Under the pieces are notes generated by a model. The model had not been told where the DNA came from and did no database searches. It was given only the letters and a program-made list of their open reading frames with translations. The translations under genes and the position numbers were made by a program. Source: an uncultured Balneolaceae bacterium (GTDB lineage Bacteria; Bacteroidota; Rhodothermia; Balneolales; Balneolaceae). From it: a DNA stretch of 10,270 bases. Shown in pieces: positions 1 to 6,558 of this stretch (within the stretch, counting starts at the first letter, position 1; every line of letters starts with the position of its first letter). The DNA is taken from NCBI GenBank assembly GCA_937982515.1, contig CALJMB010000271.1, positions 1-10,270 of the forward strand, given 5' to 3'.

Positions 1-47
1 GCCTAATCCGCCCAAAGACACGCCGCACGTTGAATGTCAACACGCCC
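1..47. repeat. right end of a TA-flanked mini-element (partial copy)
   Basis: This is the right portion of the element seen complete at 10057-10225. Positions 1-50 match 10179-10228 at 48 of 50 bases, in the same orientation. The terminal 17 bases (31-47) are identical to the right arm of the palindrome at 4226-4242. The dinucleotide TA follows at 48-49, as it does for the complete copy. The left part lies outside the window. No coding capacity is visible, so it is best read as a non-autonomous (MITE-like) element. Confidence 0.8.
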
Positions 48-1003
48 TAGTCCGTCGCTTTCTGGCCAAGCTCTCTTACCACTTTTTGGTTGGTAAGGTA
101 CTCCTGGTAGCCCAGCATTACCATGGCTGCCATTAACGGCAGAATGTAGTAAATGATTCTGTACACCAGCAGGGTTCCCAGTACAGTAGTGCCAGGCATA
201 AAGTTAGACAGGTAGACCAGCATTACAGATTCAAAGACACCCAGTCCGCCCGGTACCTGGCTGGTCAACCCGATAATCTGTGCCAGCAGAAAAACGCCGG
301 TAAAGCTGAAAAAGCTTACCCCCGATGCCGGCAACAGTATATAAAGTACCGAAGCTGCCATAAGCCAATCGATCGAAGCCAGAGCAATCTGCTGAAGAGC
401 CAGAGATAAGTCGGGAAAGGAGAACGTCCATCTTCTAAAAGCAAGCTGTTTATTGATTCTGGAACTGCCCCAAAGATATACAGCAACCTTCGCCAGCAAG
501 AAAGAACCCAGGATTTTAAGGGAGGCGAAGGAAACGGGTAACCCATCCGGTAAATCCGGAGTTGCAAACACAAGGGCGATGCCTGCCACGGTACAAAATC
601 CGATCCACAAGGTCCAGGCACTAAAAGCCACTATTTTAGTAACCTGGAAACCTGAAAGCCCCCAGGATGAATAAAGCCTGTACCTGATCGAACCTCCGGT
701 AAGCAGAGCCAGACCCATATTATGGCTAAAGGCGTAACTAATAAATCCGGCCCGGATAATACGCCCGGCTGAAAGCTTTTCGCCTACATACGTCACTCCC
801 AGTCCATCATATGCCGTGAGTATGAGATAGCTTAAAAAAGAGAGTAAAAGAGAAGCAGTAATATGGGTCAGAGGTATCTTCGACAGTTGCTGCGTCACTT
901 CTTCCAGATCATACTGACGGAGTTCATATTCTAAAACCCAGATGGCAAATCCCAAAAAAAGGATACTGATAAACGGAGTTATCTTTTTGAGAACAGTTTT
1001 CAT
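47..1003 (-). CDS. lysylphosphatidylglycerol synthase TM-domain / flippase-like membrane protein (UPF0104, YbhN-MprF N-domain family)
   Basis: The product is 318 residues with about eight hydrophobic segments spanning most of its length. It carries the signatures of the MprF N-terminal flippase domain: AFSHNMG (91-97), TGGSIRYR (102-109), QVPGGLGVFE (249-258) and YRIIYYILP (281-289). In this family the domain either stands alone (YbhN type, about 300-330 residues) or is followed by a cytosolic aminoacyl-phosphatidylglycerol synthase domain (MprF, over 800 residues). Only the membrane domain is present here. A role in lipid translocation across the inner membrane is therefore inferred from the family, not shown. 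The ATG at 1003 has no Shine-Dalgarno motif. It lies 20 bp downstream of the lipoprotein gene on the same strand, so the two are probably co-transcribed. The TAG stop (47-49) uses the last base of the repeat element plus its flanking TA, so the C-terminus may have been set by an insertion. Confidence 0.88.
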   Translation of the reverse strand: MKTVLKKITPFISILFLGFAIWVLEYELRQYDLEEVTQQLSKIPLTHITASLLLSFLSYLILTAYDGLGVTYVGEKLSAGRIIRAGFISYAFSHNMGLALLTGGSIRYRLYSSWGLSGFQVTKIVAFSAWTLWIGFCTVAGIALVFATPDLPDGLPVSFASLKILGSFLLAKVAVYLWGSSRINKQLAFRRWTFSFPDLSLALQQIALASIDWLMAASVLYILLPASGVSFFSFTGVFLLAQIIGLTSQVPGGLGVFESVMLVYLSNFMPGTTVLGTLLVYRIIYYILPLMAAMVMLGYQEYLTNQKVVRELGQKATD

Positions 1004-1023
1004 ACGTTCAAAAATAAGCTCTC

Positions 1024-2661
1024 TTATTCAGGCTGTCTTCTGCTGATTGATATGTACAAATCGGCGGTAAAATTACTTCTGACAGGTATGTTATTTTGGA
1101 TAAAATAAGGTTCGGGAGCCTGGAACGGTTCCACCTGCCCCTGATCCCAGCGATTGTTATCGTTCAGATCTTCATAAACTATAGCCTGATATGAAAGAGG
1201 TGGCAAATCTGTAATCTCTATGTGCCTGGAAAAAGTGGTATCTGCCATTACTCCCCGTTCTTCCGTCTTTAAAATAAGCCGATAGGTATTGGTCAGAGTA
1301 GTATCTTCAAGCTGTACATTCAGATCTCCGAGGTCCGATGGATGCCATATAGTTGGCGTTACATTTTTATATGTGTTTTGTGAGGGATCCCATACTCTCA
1401 CTTCATAATCCAGGCCGGCTTTCCATCCATCCGGAGGGGCGATGATAAGCCTGTTTTGTTCTACCCGTATATAACTTTGCGTATCCTCAACAAGTTCGGT
1501 TCCGGCCACTATCTTAAGTGAGTCTTGTATCACCTGTCCGGTAATGGGCCCGGCATAGATGATTTCCATAGGCTCATCAGGAAACAGGCCTGCCTGATTT
1601 AATCTTCTGATGGTACGCTGAGCCGTAGTATCGCTCTGGGCCGAACCCGTAGTTGGCTGTGCGGATACGGGCTGAACGTTACCGAACGCATCGGCTATAT
1701 TGTTCAGGACTACCTCGAAGGAATCCTCTGGCGCCAGTGGTTCTTCACTGTGTGCATACAATATATAGGGGTCGGCCGGATCGATATAAAGAGGATAAAC
1801 ATCCGAGTAGATATTACCCAGAGAATCGTTTATGACGATATGAGTACTGTCGGTCAGTTCGATGTTCTCACTGAATCTCATTCTCAGGCGACGGCTGCTG
1901 AAAAGCCCCACCCCCTGAAACACCGGTTTCGTAGTATCCGACTGGGCGATATACAGGGTTTCCAGAGTATCTTCAGCAGCTTTCTGAAGCGAGATAAATT
2001 CCCGCTGAAAGGGCTGAGCTCTCTCCCGTTCCCGGTCCCATATTCTGTTCCGGTTCAGGTCATCTACCCAGATAGCCTTGTAATCGCCCGGACTCAGATA
2101 AGAGAACTGAAATGTTCCGCCGGTATCTGTTTCTGCACTGTAGGCCGCCGTAGCTGTGAGATCTACGGGCTTTCGATAGAGCAGCACGCGGTGGCCCTCA
2201 GCGCCTTTTCCTGTCTGGGCATCCAGAATCCTCCCCGATATCTGGCCTTTATCTATTTCCGGGCCGGTGGATACGGCCACTTTGTAGGGAGAAACCATCT
2301 TGTTTCCATTCATGTCTGACAGGTTAGTGCCAATGGTAACAATGAGGGTGGTTAATTCGGGCAGCTCATCTTCAAATTTCACGGATAAAGATTTACGCCC
2401 CCAGCCCAGGGAGTAGGGTATGCCTACATCAGGCTCTACCACTATGGCATTAGTTATAGACCCTCTGTTTACGAATTCTGAGAAGCGGAAGGTAATACTC
2501 CGGCCGTCAAAATTTGTAGTACCGGTTTCCGGCTCTGTAGAGATGATTTGCGGTCCTTCTCTGTCCGGCGGGCCGCCTGTTGGGCTTGTAGGCGTTGCAC
2601 AAGCTGCTGCCAATAGCAGAATGAGGCCGTTAATTACACTCCGAATGGAAATAAATCTCAT
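1024..2661 (-). CDS. SbsA-type Ig-like domain lipoprotein
   Basis: The product is a 545-residue secreted lipoprotein. A hydrophobic signal ends in LLLAAAC, giving a lipidated Cys21; the Ala at -3 is acceptable though not the preferred Leu. The start of the mature protein, CATPTSPTGGPPD, is typical of Bacteroidota/Balneolota Ig-like lipoproteins. An SbsA-like Ig domain covers about 36-133 and ends VAVSTG. A carboxypeptidase-regulatory-like beta-sandwich follows (about 139-215, GQISGRILDAQTG). Further Ig-like material lies at about 245-330 and 365-430. Two acidic loops of the form D-L-N-x-N-x-x-W-D (201-209 and 498-506) resemble calcium-binding loops. A function in the cell envelope is likely, but the molecular role is unknown. 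A TTG three bases upstream (2664) is in frame, but the ATG at 2661 is the more natural start. It is probably the first gene of a unit with the flippase-like gene. Confidence 0.85.
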   Translation of the reverse strand: MRFISIRSVINGLILLLAAACATPTSPTGGPPDREGPQIISTEPETGTTNFDGRSITFRFSEFVNRGSITNAIVVEPDVGIPYSLGWGRKSLSVKFEDELPELTTLIVTIGTNLSDMNGNKMVSPYKVAVSTGPEIDKGQISGRILDAQTGKGAEGHRVLLYRKPVDLTATAAYSAETDTGGTFQFSYLSPGDYKAIWVDDLNRNRIWDRERERAQPFQREFISLQKAAEDTLETLYIAQSDTTKPVFQGVGLFSSRRLRMRFSENIELTDSTHIVINDSLGNIYSDVYPLYIDPADPYILYAHSEEPLAPEDSFEVVLNNIADAFGNVQPVSAQPTTGSAQSDTTAQRTIRRLNQAGLFPDEPMEIIYAGPITGQVIQDSLKIVAGTELVEDTQSYIRVEQNRLIIAPPDGWKAGLDYEVRVWDPSQNTYKNVTPTIWHPSDLGDLNVQLEDTTLTNTYRLILKTEERGVMADTTFSRHIEITDLPPLSYQAIVYEDLNDNNRWDQGQVEPFQAPEPYFIQNNIPVRSNFTADLYISISRRQPE

Positions 2662-2724
2662 CAATACAGTTATATTGGATTTTTAGCTCGTACAAAATAA
2701 AGAGGTATAAACATCTATCAAAGT

Positions 2725-2749
2725 ATCATTGACAGATGTCGTCAATGAT
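2725..2749. promoter_or_regulatory. perfect 9-bp inverted repeat in the divergent intergenic region
   Basis: ATCATTGAC (2725-2733) and GTCAATGAT (2741-2749) are exact inverted repeats around a 7-nt spacer. They lie about 65 bp upstream of the leftward lipoprotein start and about 140 bp upstream of the rightward outer-membrane protein start. The layout suits an operator for a dimeric regulator of the lipoprotein unit. A transcript-level hairpin or chance are the alternatives. No clear sigma factor -35/-10 pair could be assigned for either gene. Confidence 0.3.
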
Positions 2750-2887
2750 CTGTGAATGATAATCCATATATTTACCGGCTTACCGGGCGACAACCACTGG
2801 ACAATTGCTTCCGGGTTAAATTATCTTCCAGCTTCCGATCTGAAATTTAAGCAATCAAAGTACAATCTTAATTAATCTTTTATGTTC

Positions 2888-3373
2888 ATGAAAAAAATAC
2901 GGTTAGCAGCTACGTTATTACTTTTTATAGCAGTACTCTTTCAAGCTGCTCAGGCACAACAGAATCGTGTGGGTATTGGGGCAATGACCGGTACGCCTAA
3001 TGGGCTCAGTATCAAAAGCTGGATAGGTGACGACATAGCAATAGACGGGGCGCTCTCTTTTACTCTCGGTAACAACAGCTCCAGCCTGTATCTCCATTCG
3101 GATGTACTTATTCACAACGATCTGAGCGATGACGGCTTTGATGTGGAAGAAGGCACACTGAGCTTCTATTACGGTGCCGGGTTGCGGTTACAATGGCTGG
3201 ATGTTGTGGATGATGTATATACGGGCCTCCGCGGTCCCGCAGGTATCTCCTATATGTTTGAACGGGCCCCGGGCGAGCTGTTTTTCGAATTGGTTCCGAC
3301 CCTAGACCTGAGCCCTTCCTTCCGGTTCAGCTTTGGGGGAGCTATTGGTGCACGATACTATTTAAAAAATTAG
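2888..3373 (+). CDS. small outer-membrane beta-barrel protein
   Basis: The product is 161 residues from the preferred start. A classical signal peptide, MKKIRLAATLLLFIAVLF followed by QAAQA, has a likely cleavage after Ala23 (AQA/QQ). The mature part alternates polar and hydrophobic residues in strand-like runs rich in Gly and aromatics, such as the FYYGAGLRLQ and SFRFSFGGAIG stretches. It ends with the aromatic-containing ARYYLKN, consistent with a small eight-strand-like porin fold inserted in the outer membrane. An in-frame ATG at 2882 would add two residues; the ATG at 2888 gives the usual Met-Lys-Lys start. No specific family or ligand is recognised. It is transcribed divergently from the lipoprotein operon and looks like a single-gene unit. 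Confidence 0.8.
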   Translation: MKKIRLAATLLLFIAVLFQAAQAQQNRVGIGAMTGTPNGLSIKSWIGDDIAIDGALSFTLGNNSSSLYLHSDVLIHNDLSDDGFDVEEGTLSFYYGAGLRLQWLDVVDDVYTGLRGPAGISYMFERAPGELFFELVPTLDLSPSFRFSFGGAIGARYYLKN

Positions 3374-3541
3374 GAATGGAGTCCCTGATCGCCATACGTA
3401 ATTAATTCCTGATATCCCGGGGATATGTACACACTTTACTTCTGCCGGGCCAGATATGATTAGCCTATTGTTGCATTTTATATCCGTTCAGGAGCTGATG
3501 AGCATTTAACAAACAAATGCTTATTCTGATTCTGTCCCGCC

Positions 3542-3565
3542 AGAGAGAATTAACCTCTCTTTATT
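3542..3565 (+). terminator. weak stem-loop followed by T-rich tail
   Basis: AGAGAG (3542-3547) pairs with CTCTCT (3555-3560) around a 7-nt loop and is followed by TTATT. It lies about 170 nt downstream of the outer-membrane protein gene, in the 364-nt gap before the ferredoxin-like gene. The stem is short and AT-flanked, so a terminator role is only possible. From 3374 to here the gap shows no coding potential. Confidence 0.25.
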
Positions 3566-3573
3566 CTGAATTT

Positions 3574-3691
3574 GTTGTTAACTAATCTGGGTTCGGGCTA
3601 AGAAATGAAGCGCCAGAACCACCTCCTCTTAAGAGAAGGTGGTTTCCTCAGCCTTTATGTAACATGCTTAGCCCGAACTCACGTTAACTAC
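3574..3691. repeat. 118-bp palindromic repeat with internal hairpin (MITE/REP-like)
   Basis: Outer arms contain GTTAAC (3577-3582 and 3683-3688) and a perfect 12-bp pair, GTTCGGGCTAAG (3591-3602) with CTTAGCCCGAAC (3667-3678). Inside, AACCACCT...AGGTGGTT encloses the self-complementary CTCTTAAGAG with one mismatch, giving a near-perfect 28-nt hairpin at about 3617-3644. The motifs AATGAAGCGCC, GCCTTTA and GAACTCACGTT recur in the block at 6084-6530, the last two at the same 24-nt spacing. It is non-coding and most likely a dispersed non-autonomous element. Confidence 0.7.
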
Positions 3692-3737
3692 GAACCGAAT
3701 TGCTAAAGACAGCTATAAAGCCTTATTACTACTCTAT

Positions 3738-4100
3738 ATGAACAAACGTCTAGTTAAGAAAGCCAATGAACTCCACATTGATAAAATTAAACGCCATATC
3801 TTTATTTGTGCCGATCAAACAGAGCCCAAATGTTGTAAAAAAGAGATAGGGCTGGAGGCGTGGGACTATTTAAAAAAGCGACTCAAAGAGCTCGGCCTTG
3901 ACGGATCAGGCGGCATTTACCGAACCAAAGCCAACTGCCTGAGGGTTTGCATGAGGGGGCCGGTAGCCGTTGTCTATCCCGAAGGCATCTGGTACCACTC
4001 CTGTACCCCTGAAGTACTGGAGCGTATTATCCGGGAGCACCTGATCGAAGGCAAACCTGTTAAAGAATACATGTTTGTGGAACACCCGCTAAGCTCCTGA
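3738..4100 (+). CDS. thioredoxin-like [2Fe-2S] ferredoxin domain protein
   Basis: The product is 120 residues and soluble, with no signal peptide. HIFICADQTEPKCC (20-33) and GGIYRTKANCLRVCMRGPVA (58-77) are the signatures of the thioredoxin-fold (Shethna-type) [2Fe-2S] ferredoxins found as small stand-alone proteins or as the NuoE-like domain. Cys24, Cys32 or Cys33, Cys67 and Cys71 are the likely cluster ligands; Cys89 follows in WYHSC. The family length of about 100-120 residues fits a complete protein. The ATG at 3738 has A/T-rich upstream sequence and no Shine-Dalgarno motif. The partner in electron transfer is unknown, and no redox enzyme gene lies beside it. It is bracketed by two repeat elements and looks monocistronic. 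The cellular role is inferred only from the fold. Confidence 0.88.
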   Translation: MNKRLVKKANELHIDKIKRHIFICADQTEPKCCKKEIGLEAWDYLKKRLKELGLDGSGGIYRTKANCLRVCMRGPVAVVYPEGIWYHSCTPEVLERIIREHLIEGKPVKEYMFVEHPLSS

Positions 4101-4202
4101 TGTTCAGGAAGTAATAGTATTGGAGCCGCCGGCAGGCGGAAAAAGTTATTGAATAAGCCCTGATGAATTTTGCAGGAGTTGCTACTCCATTTGCCATTCC
4201 TT

Positions 4203-4243
4203 AGGGCGTGTTGACATTCAGCCTGTGAATGTCAACACGCCCT
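4203..4243. repeat. miniature palindromic derivative of the TA-flanked element
   Basis: AGGGCGTGTTGACATTCA (4203-4220) and its exact complement (4226-4243) form a perfect 18-bp inverted repeat around a 5-nt loop, GCCTG. The arms match the two ends of the 169-bp element at 10057-10225. The loop continues the left end of that element (TTCAGCCTG), so this appears to be an internally deleted copy reduced to its two ends. TA precedes GGGCG on the left, but TG follows on the right. There is no T-run, so a terminator is unlikely. It sits in the 204-nt gap before the AsmA-like gene. Confidence 0.75.
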
Positions 4244-4304
4244 GGATCTGCGGCTCCATAATCAATCAGGTTCACCAAATTGCTCAACACGTTAAATCTT
4301 ATAC

Positions 4305-5966
4305 ATGCCTGCCCTCACAGAAAACACCCGGGGCTTACCTCCTTCCGTACGATGGATGCTGGCCGTTCCGGGAGTGTTGCTGATACTCTTCCTCATCGCT
4401 CAGCTTCTGTTAAGTGTATTTTTGGATGATGCTATCGGGGATTACCTGAAAAAGGAGTTCCACACATCGACCGGCGGCGTTTATCAGCTGAAATATGATG
4501 ACCTGGATCTTAGCCTGTGGAGCAGAAGCGCTAAGTTGCAGAATATTCACATACAACCAGATTCTCCTTCTGACGATGATCCGGGGCGTACGCCTGTACA
4601 TGGCAAAGCTCATGTCCAGACTCTGAAAATAAACAAAATCAGCCTCTGGGCGTATCTGTTCGGAAATACCCTGGCCATCGGTTCTGTTGTAATAGACAGG
4701 CCTGTTGTACATATTGACCACATACACAGCATGATGAAGAAGAGCAACCCGTCTTTCTCCTCGGTGGACTCCTCTCTTTATGCCATTCTTGACGGATCGT
4801 TTTCAGTATTTAAGCTCAATGCTTTTGAAATCCGAAACGGAACATTCAGCCTCACCAAAGAAGGCGAAGATAAAGCCTTTGCCTCTGCTGAAGAGCTGAA
4901 TTTTGGTCTCCGGAACATCCGCGTAGACTCTGCTTCCGCCCGCTCCGGCCGATTGTTTCTTACGGATAATGCAGAGCTGGATATCTCGGGATATGAGATG
5001 AATCTGCCCGGAGACTTTTATACCGTCAGGTTAAACAACCTCAGGCTCACCTCATCCAACCGGCAGCTTCGGGTTGATTCACTACAGCTTATCCCACGTC
5101 TTCCCAGATATGATTTTTCTGCAAAAAAAGGCGTGCAGACAGATCGCATAGAACTTTTGATACACACTATTTCTTTAAACGAAATGGATGTTCCCCGCCT
5201 GGCTGATTCAGGCCGGTTGTATGCTGAAACACTGGTCATAGACAACACCGACCTTGAGGTAGTTCAGAACATGGCTAAACCCTCCTTACCCGGGCGCTCT
5301 CCCAAACTACCCCGTCTCGCATTCAGCAGGCTCCCCTGCCCCGTTAAGATCGATACTATAAGCATTGAACACACAGACATAAAATACACCGAGTACAGAG
5401 AGGGAGCGGCTCATCCGGGTTCGGTAACCTTTAAAAACACCCGCGCTTCCATTACCGGGTTTTCAAACTATCAGAAAGATTTGGAATCAAATCATATAGT
5501 TACTTTGAATGCCCGGACAAATGTTATGGGGAAAGGCTTGTTGAATACCTTGTTCACGTTTTATCCGAATGATCCGGAGGGCATTCACCTTATTGAAGGG
5601 AACCTTGGAAAGATGAGGTTTTCTGATTTTAATCCGGCACTCGAAAACCTGGCCTTCGCCCGTATGGAGGGTACTATACACTCCATGAACTTTAACATGA
5701 AACTGAATAAGGAAAAAGCACAGGGCTCTGTAGTACTCAGGTATGAAGATCTGAACGTTGAACTGCTTCGAAACGCAGAACCTGAACAAGGGGTCGGGAA
5801 ACGAATCAAATCGTTTATTACGAATACCTTTTTCATTAAGAAAAGCAACAAGAAACCGCCTCTCCGGGAAGGAGAAATTAAATTTGAACGTGACGATCAG
5901 AAATCTGTTTTTAATTACTGGTGGAAGGCGCTGTCTACGGGGTTAAAAGACAGTATCGGGCTATAA
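4305..5966 (+). CDS. AsmA-like / DUF748-like membrane-anchored protein
   Basis: The product is 553 residues with a single N-terminal membrane segment (about 17-40) followed by a large region rich in predicted beta strands. These occur as repeated units of the type 'LxINxIxLxxYLFGNTLxIGSVVIDRPVVHI' (about 107-137), in which amphipathic strands and hydrophobic ridges recur. This architecture is that of AsmA/DUF748-type proteins, which are anchored in the inner membrane and extend into the periplasm. Better-studied members are implicated in phospholipid transport and envelope maintenance. There is no long glycine-rich or coiled-coil segment. The C-terminus (about 495-553) is basic, then ends in a compact KSVFNYWWKALSTGLKDSIG segment. 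The ATG at 4305 lacks a Shine-Dalgarno motif. A short stem-loop CAGCG-CGAA-CGCTG (5968-5981) follows the stop by one base, without a T-run. The assignment rests on overall pattern, with no catalytic motif to confirm it. Confidence 0.65.
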   Translation: MPALTENTRGLPPSVRWMLAVPGVLLILFLIAQLLLSVFLDDAIGDYLKKEFHTSTGGVYQLKYDDLDLSLWSRSAKLQNIHIQPDSPSDDDPGRTPVHGKAHVQTLKINKISLWAYLFGNTLAIGSVVIDRPVVHIDHIHSMMKKSNPSFSSVDSSLYAILDGSFSVFKLNAFEIRNGTFSLTKEGEDKAFASAEELNFGLRNIRVDSASARSGRLFLTDNAELDISGYEMNLPGDFYTVRLNNLRLTSSNRQLRVDSLQLIPRLPRYDFSAKKGVQTDRIELLIHTISLNEMDVPRLADSGRLYAETLVIDNTDLEVVQNMAKPSLPGRSPKLPRLAFSRLPCPVKIDTISIEHTDIKYTEYREGAAHPGSVTFKNTRASITGFSNYQKDLESNHIVTLNARTNVMGKGLLNTLFTFYPNDPEGIHLIEGNLGKMRFSDFNPALENLAFARMEGTIHSMNFNMKLNKEKAQGSVVLRYEDLNVELLRNAEPEQGVGKRIKSFITNTFFIKKSNKKPPLREGEIKFERDDQKSVFNYWWKALSTGLKDSIGL

Positions 5967-6215
5967 GCAGCGCGAACGCTGATTAGATGAAGTATTAAAC
6001 CGTCACACAGCACAGCAGATTTATTTTTAATCTTCTTCGGTGACATATAAAGTACATTACCGGCACCCTTCATAAATAACGCAGGCCAGGGCTATGGAAT
6101 GAATGAAGCGCCCACGGCATCTCTCCCCTGGAGGGAAGCCCATTCGCACGGCCGTTCCCGTGTAGATGCGAGAGGTGTTCCGGGATCGGGACCCGGTGCA
6201 GACCCACCCCTCCGG

Positions 6216-6258
6216 CTCCCCTCCCTCCCACACAAAACCCGTGTGGCAAGGAGGGGAG
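6216..6258. repeat. long two-step hairpin in the GC-rich block
   Basis: CTCCCCTCC (6216-6224) pairs exactly with GGAGGGGAG (6250-6258). After a 3-nt internal loop on each side, CCACAC (6228-6233) pairs with GTGTGG (6241-6246) around a 7-nt loop. Fifteen paired positions make this unlikely to be chance. There is no adjacent T-run. Confidence 0.6.
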
Positions 6259-6298
6259 TGACTCACTGCGCAGATCTGGGCACATACTCCGGGCAGGC

Positions 6299-6358
6299 GT
6301 TTCTCCCTTCCCTGCGGAGTTCCGATGGTTTTTCGGAACGACGGAGGGAAGAGAGAAC
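6299..6358. repeat. 60-nt hairpin in the GC-rich block
   Basis: The core GTTCCGA (6319-6325) pairs with TCGGAAC (6333-6339) around a 7-nt loop. The stem continues outward with CTTCCCT against AGGGAAG and GTT/CTC against GAG/AAC, with a few mismatches, to close at 6299/6358. It is the longest of the hairpins in this block. Confidence 0.55.
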
Positions 6359-6367
6359 AAAGCCGGT

Positions 6368-6403
6368 CCCGACAAACCTGTCGGGGAGGGATGGGTTGGC
6401 CAA
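6368..6403 (-). repeat. hairpin module shared with the 10057-10225 element
   Basis: Read on the minus strand, this is TTGGCCAA, nine bases, CCCCGACA, a 4-nt loop, then TGTCGGG. The complete mini-element has the same words with the same 9-nt and 4-nt spacings on the plus strand at 10143-10179. Only the 9-nt spacer and the loop differ. The conserved stem with divergent spacer suggests a mobile or copied structural module. Confidence 0.6.
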
Positions 6404-6558
6404 CGGGCAACCACCCTGGAATAAGGCTCTATCCTGCGCCGGGAAAAGGCCCGCCCTCCCGGCCCCTTCCCTAAAAGGGAGAGGTATAGATGCCTTTACA
6501 GGTTATTATTATCTTGAACTCACGTTTAATATGATTATAAATTAAGTTTCAGGAACAC

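Larger units (their letters stand above)
6084..6530. repeat. GC-rich, multi-hairpin intergenic repeat block
   Basis: Most of the 592-nt gap between the AsmA-like and PLP-enzyme genes is a GC-rich block unlike its surroundings. It carries AATGAAGCGCC (6102-6112) near the left edge, preceded by GGGCTA. It carries GCCTTTA (6492-6498) and GAACTCACGTT (6516-6526) near the right edge. The same words are present in the same order in the 118-bp palindrome at 3574-3691, and the last two are 24 nt apart in both. The interior contains at least three strong stem-loops and TTGGCCAA. It is probably a longer member of the same element family carrying extra structured sequence. The flanking 5967-6083 and 6531-6558 hold nothing recognised. 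Confidence 0.55.

Noticed and set aside
1750..2319. 189-codon open frame opposite the Ig-like lipoprotein gene
   Set aside because: The antisense frame lies entirely within a well-supported lipoprotein gene. It has no recognisable domain, signal or start context.
3412..3426. ATATCCC-G-GGGATAT palindrome downstream of the outer-membrane protein gene
   Set aside because: Seven-bp arms of this kind are expected about once by chance in 10 kb, and the position is not promoter-like.
3577..3688. Integron attC site reading of the palindromic repeat with GTTAAC ends
   Set aside because: The ends do not fit the GTTRRRY / RYYYAAC core sites, no integrase or cassette array is visible, and the repeat has a relative elsewhere in a non-cassette context.
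4126..4139. CCGCC-GGCA-GGCGG stem-loop after the ferredoxin-like gene as a terminator
   Set aside because: It is followed by A residues rather than a T-run on the plus strand and has no T-run on the minus strand; the stem is only five pairs.
6099..6545. Long open frames on both strands (114-148 codons) in the gap before the PLP enzyme
   Set aside because: They lie on a GC-rich, hairpin-filled repeat in which stop codons are rare. Translations are Pro/Arg/Ser-rich on both strands with no domain, and overlap each other.
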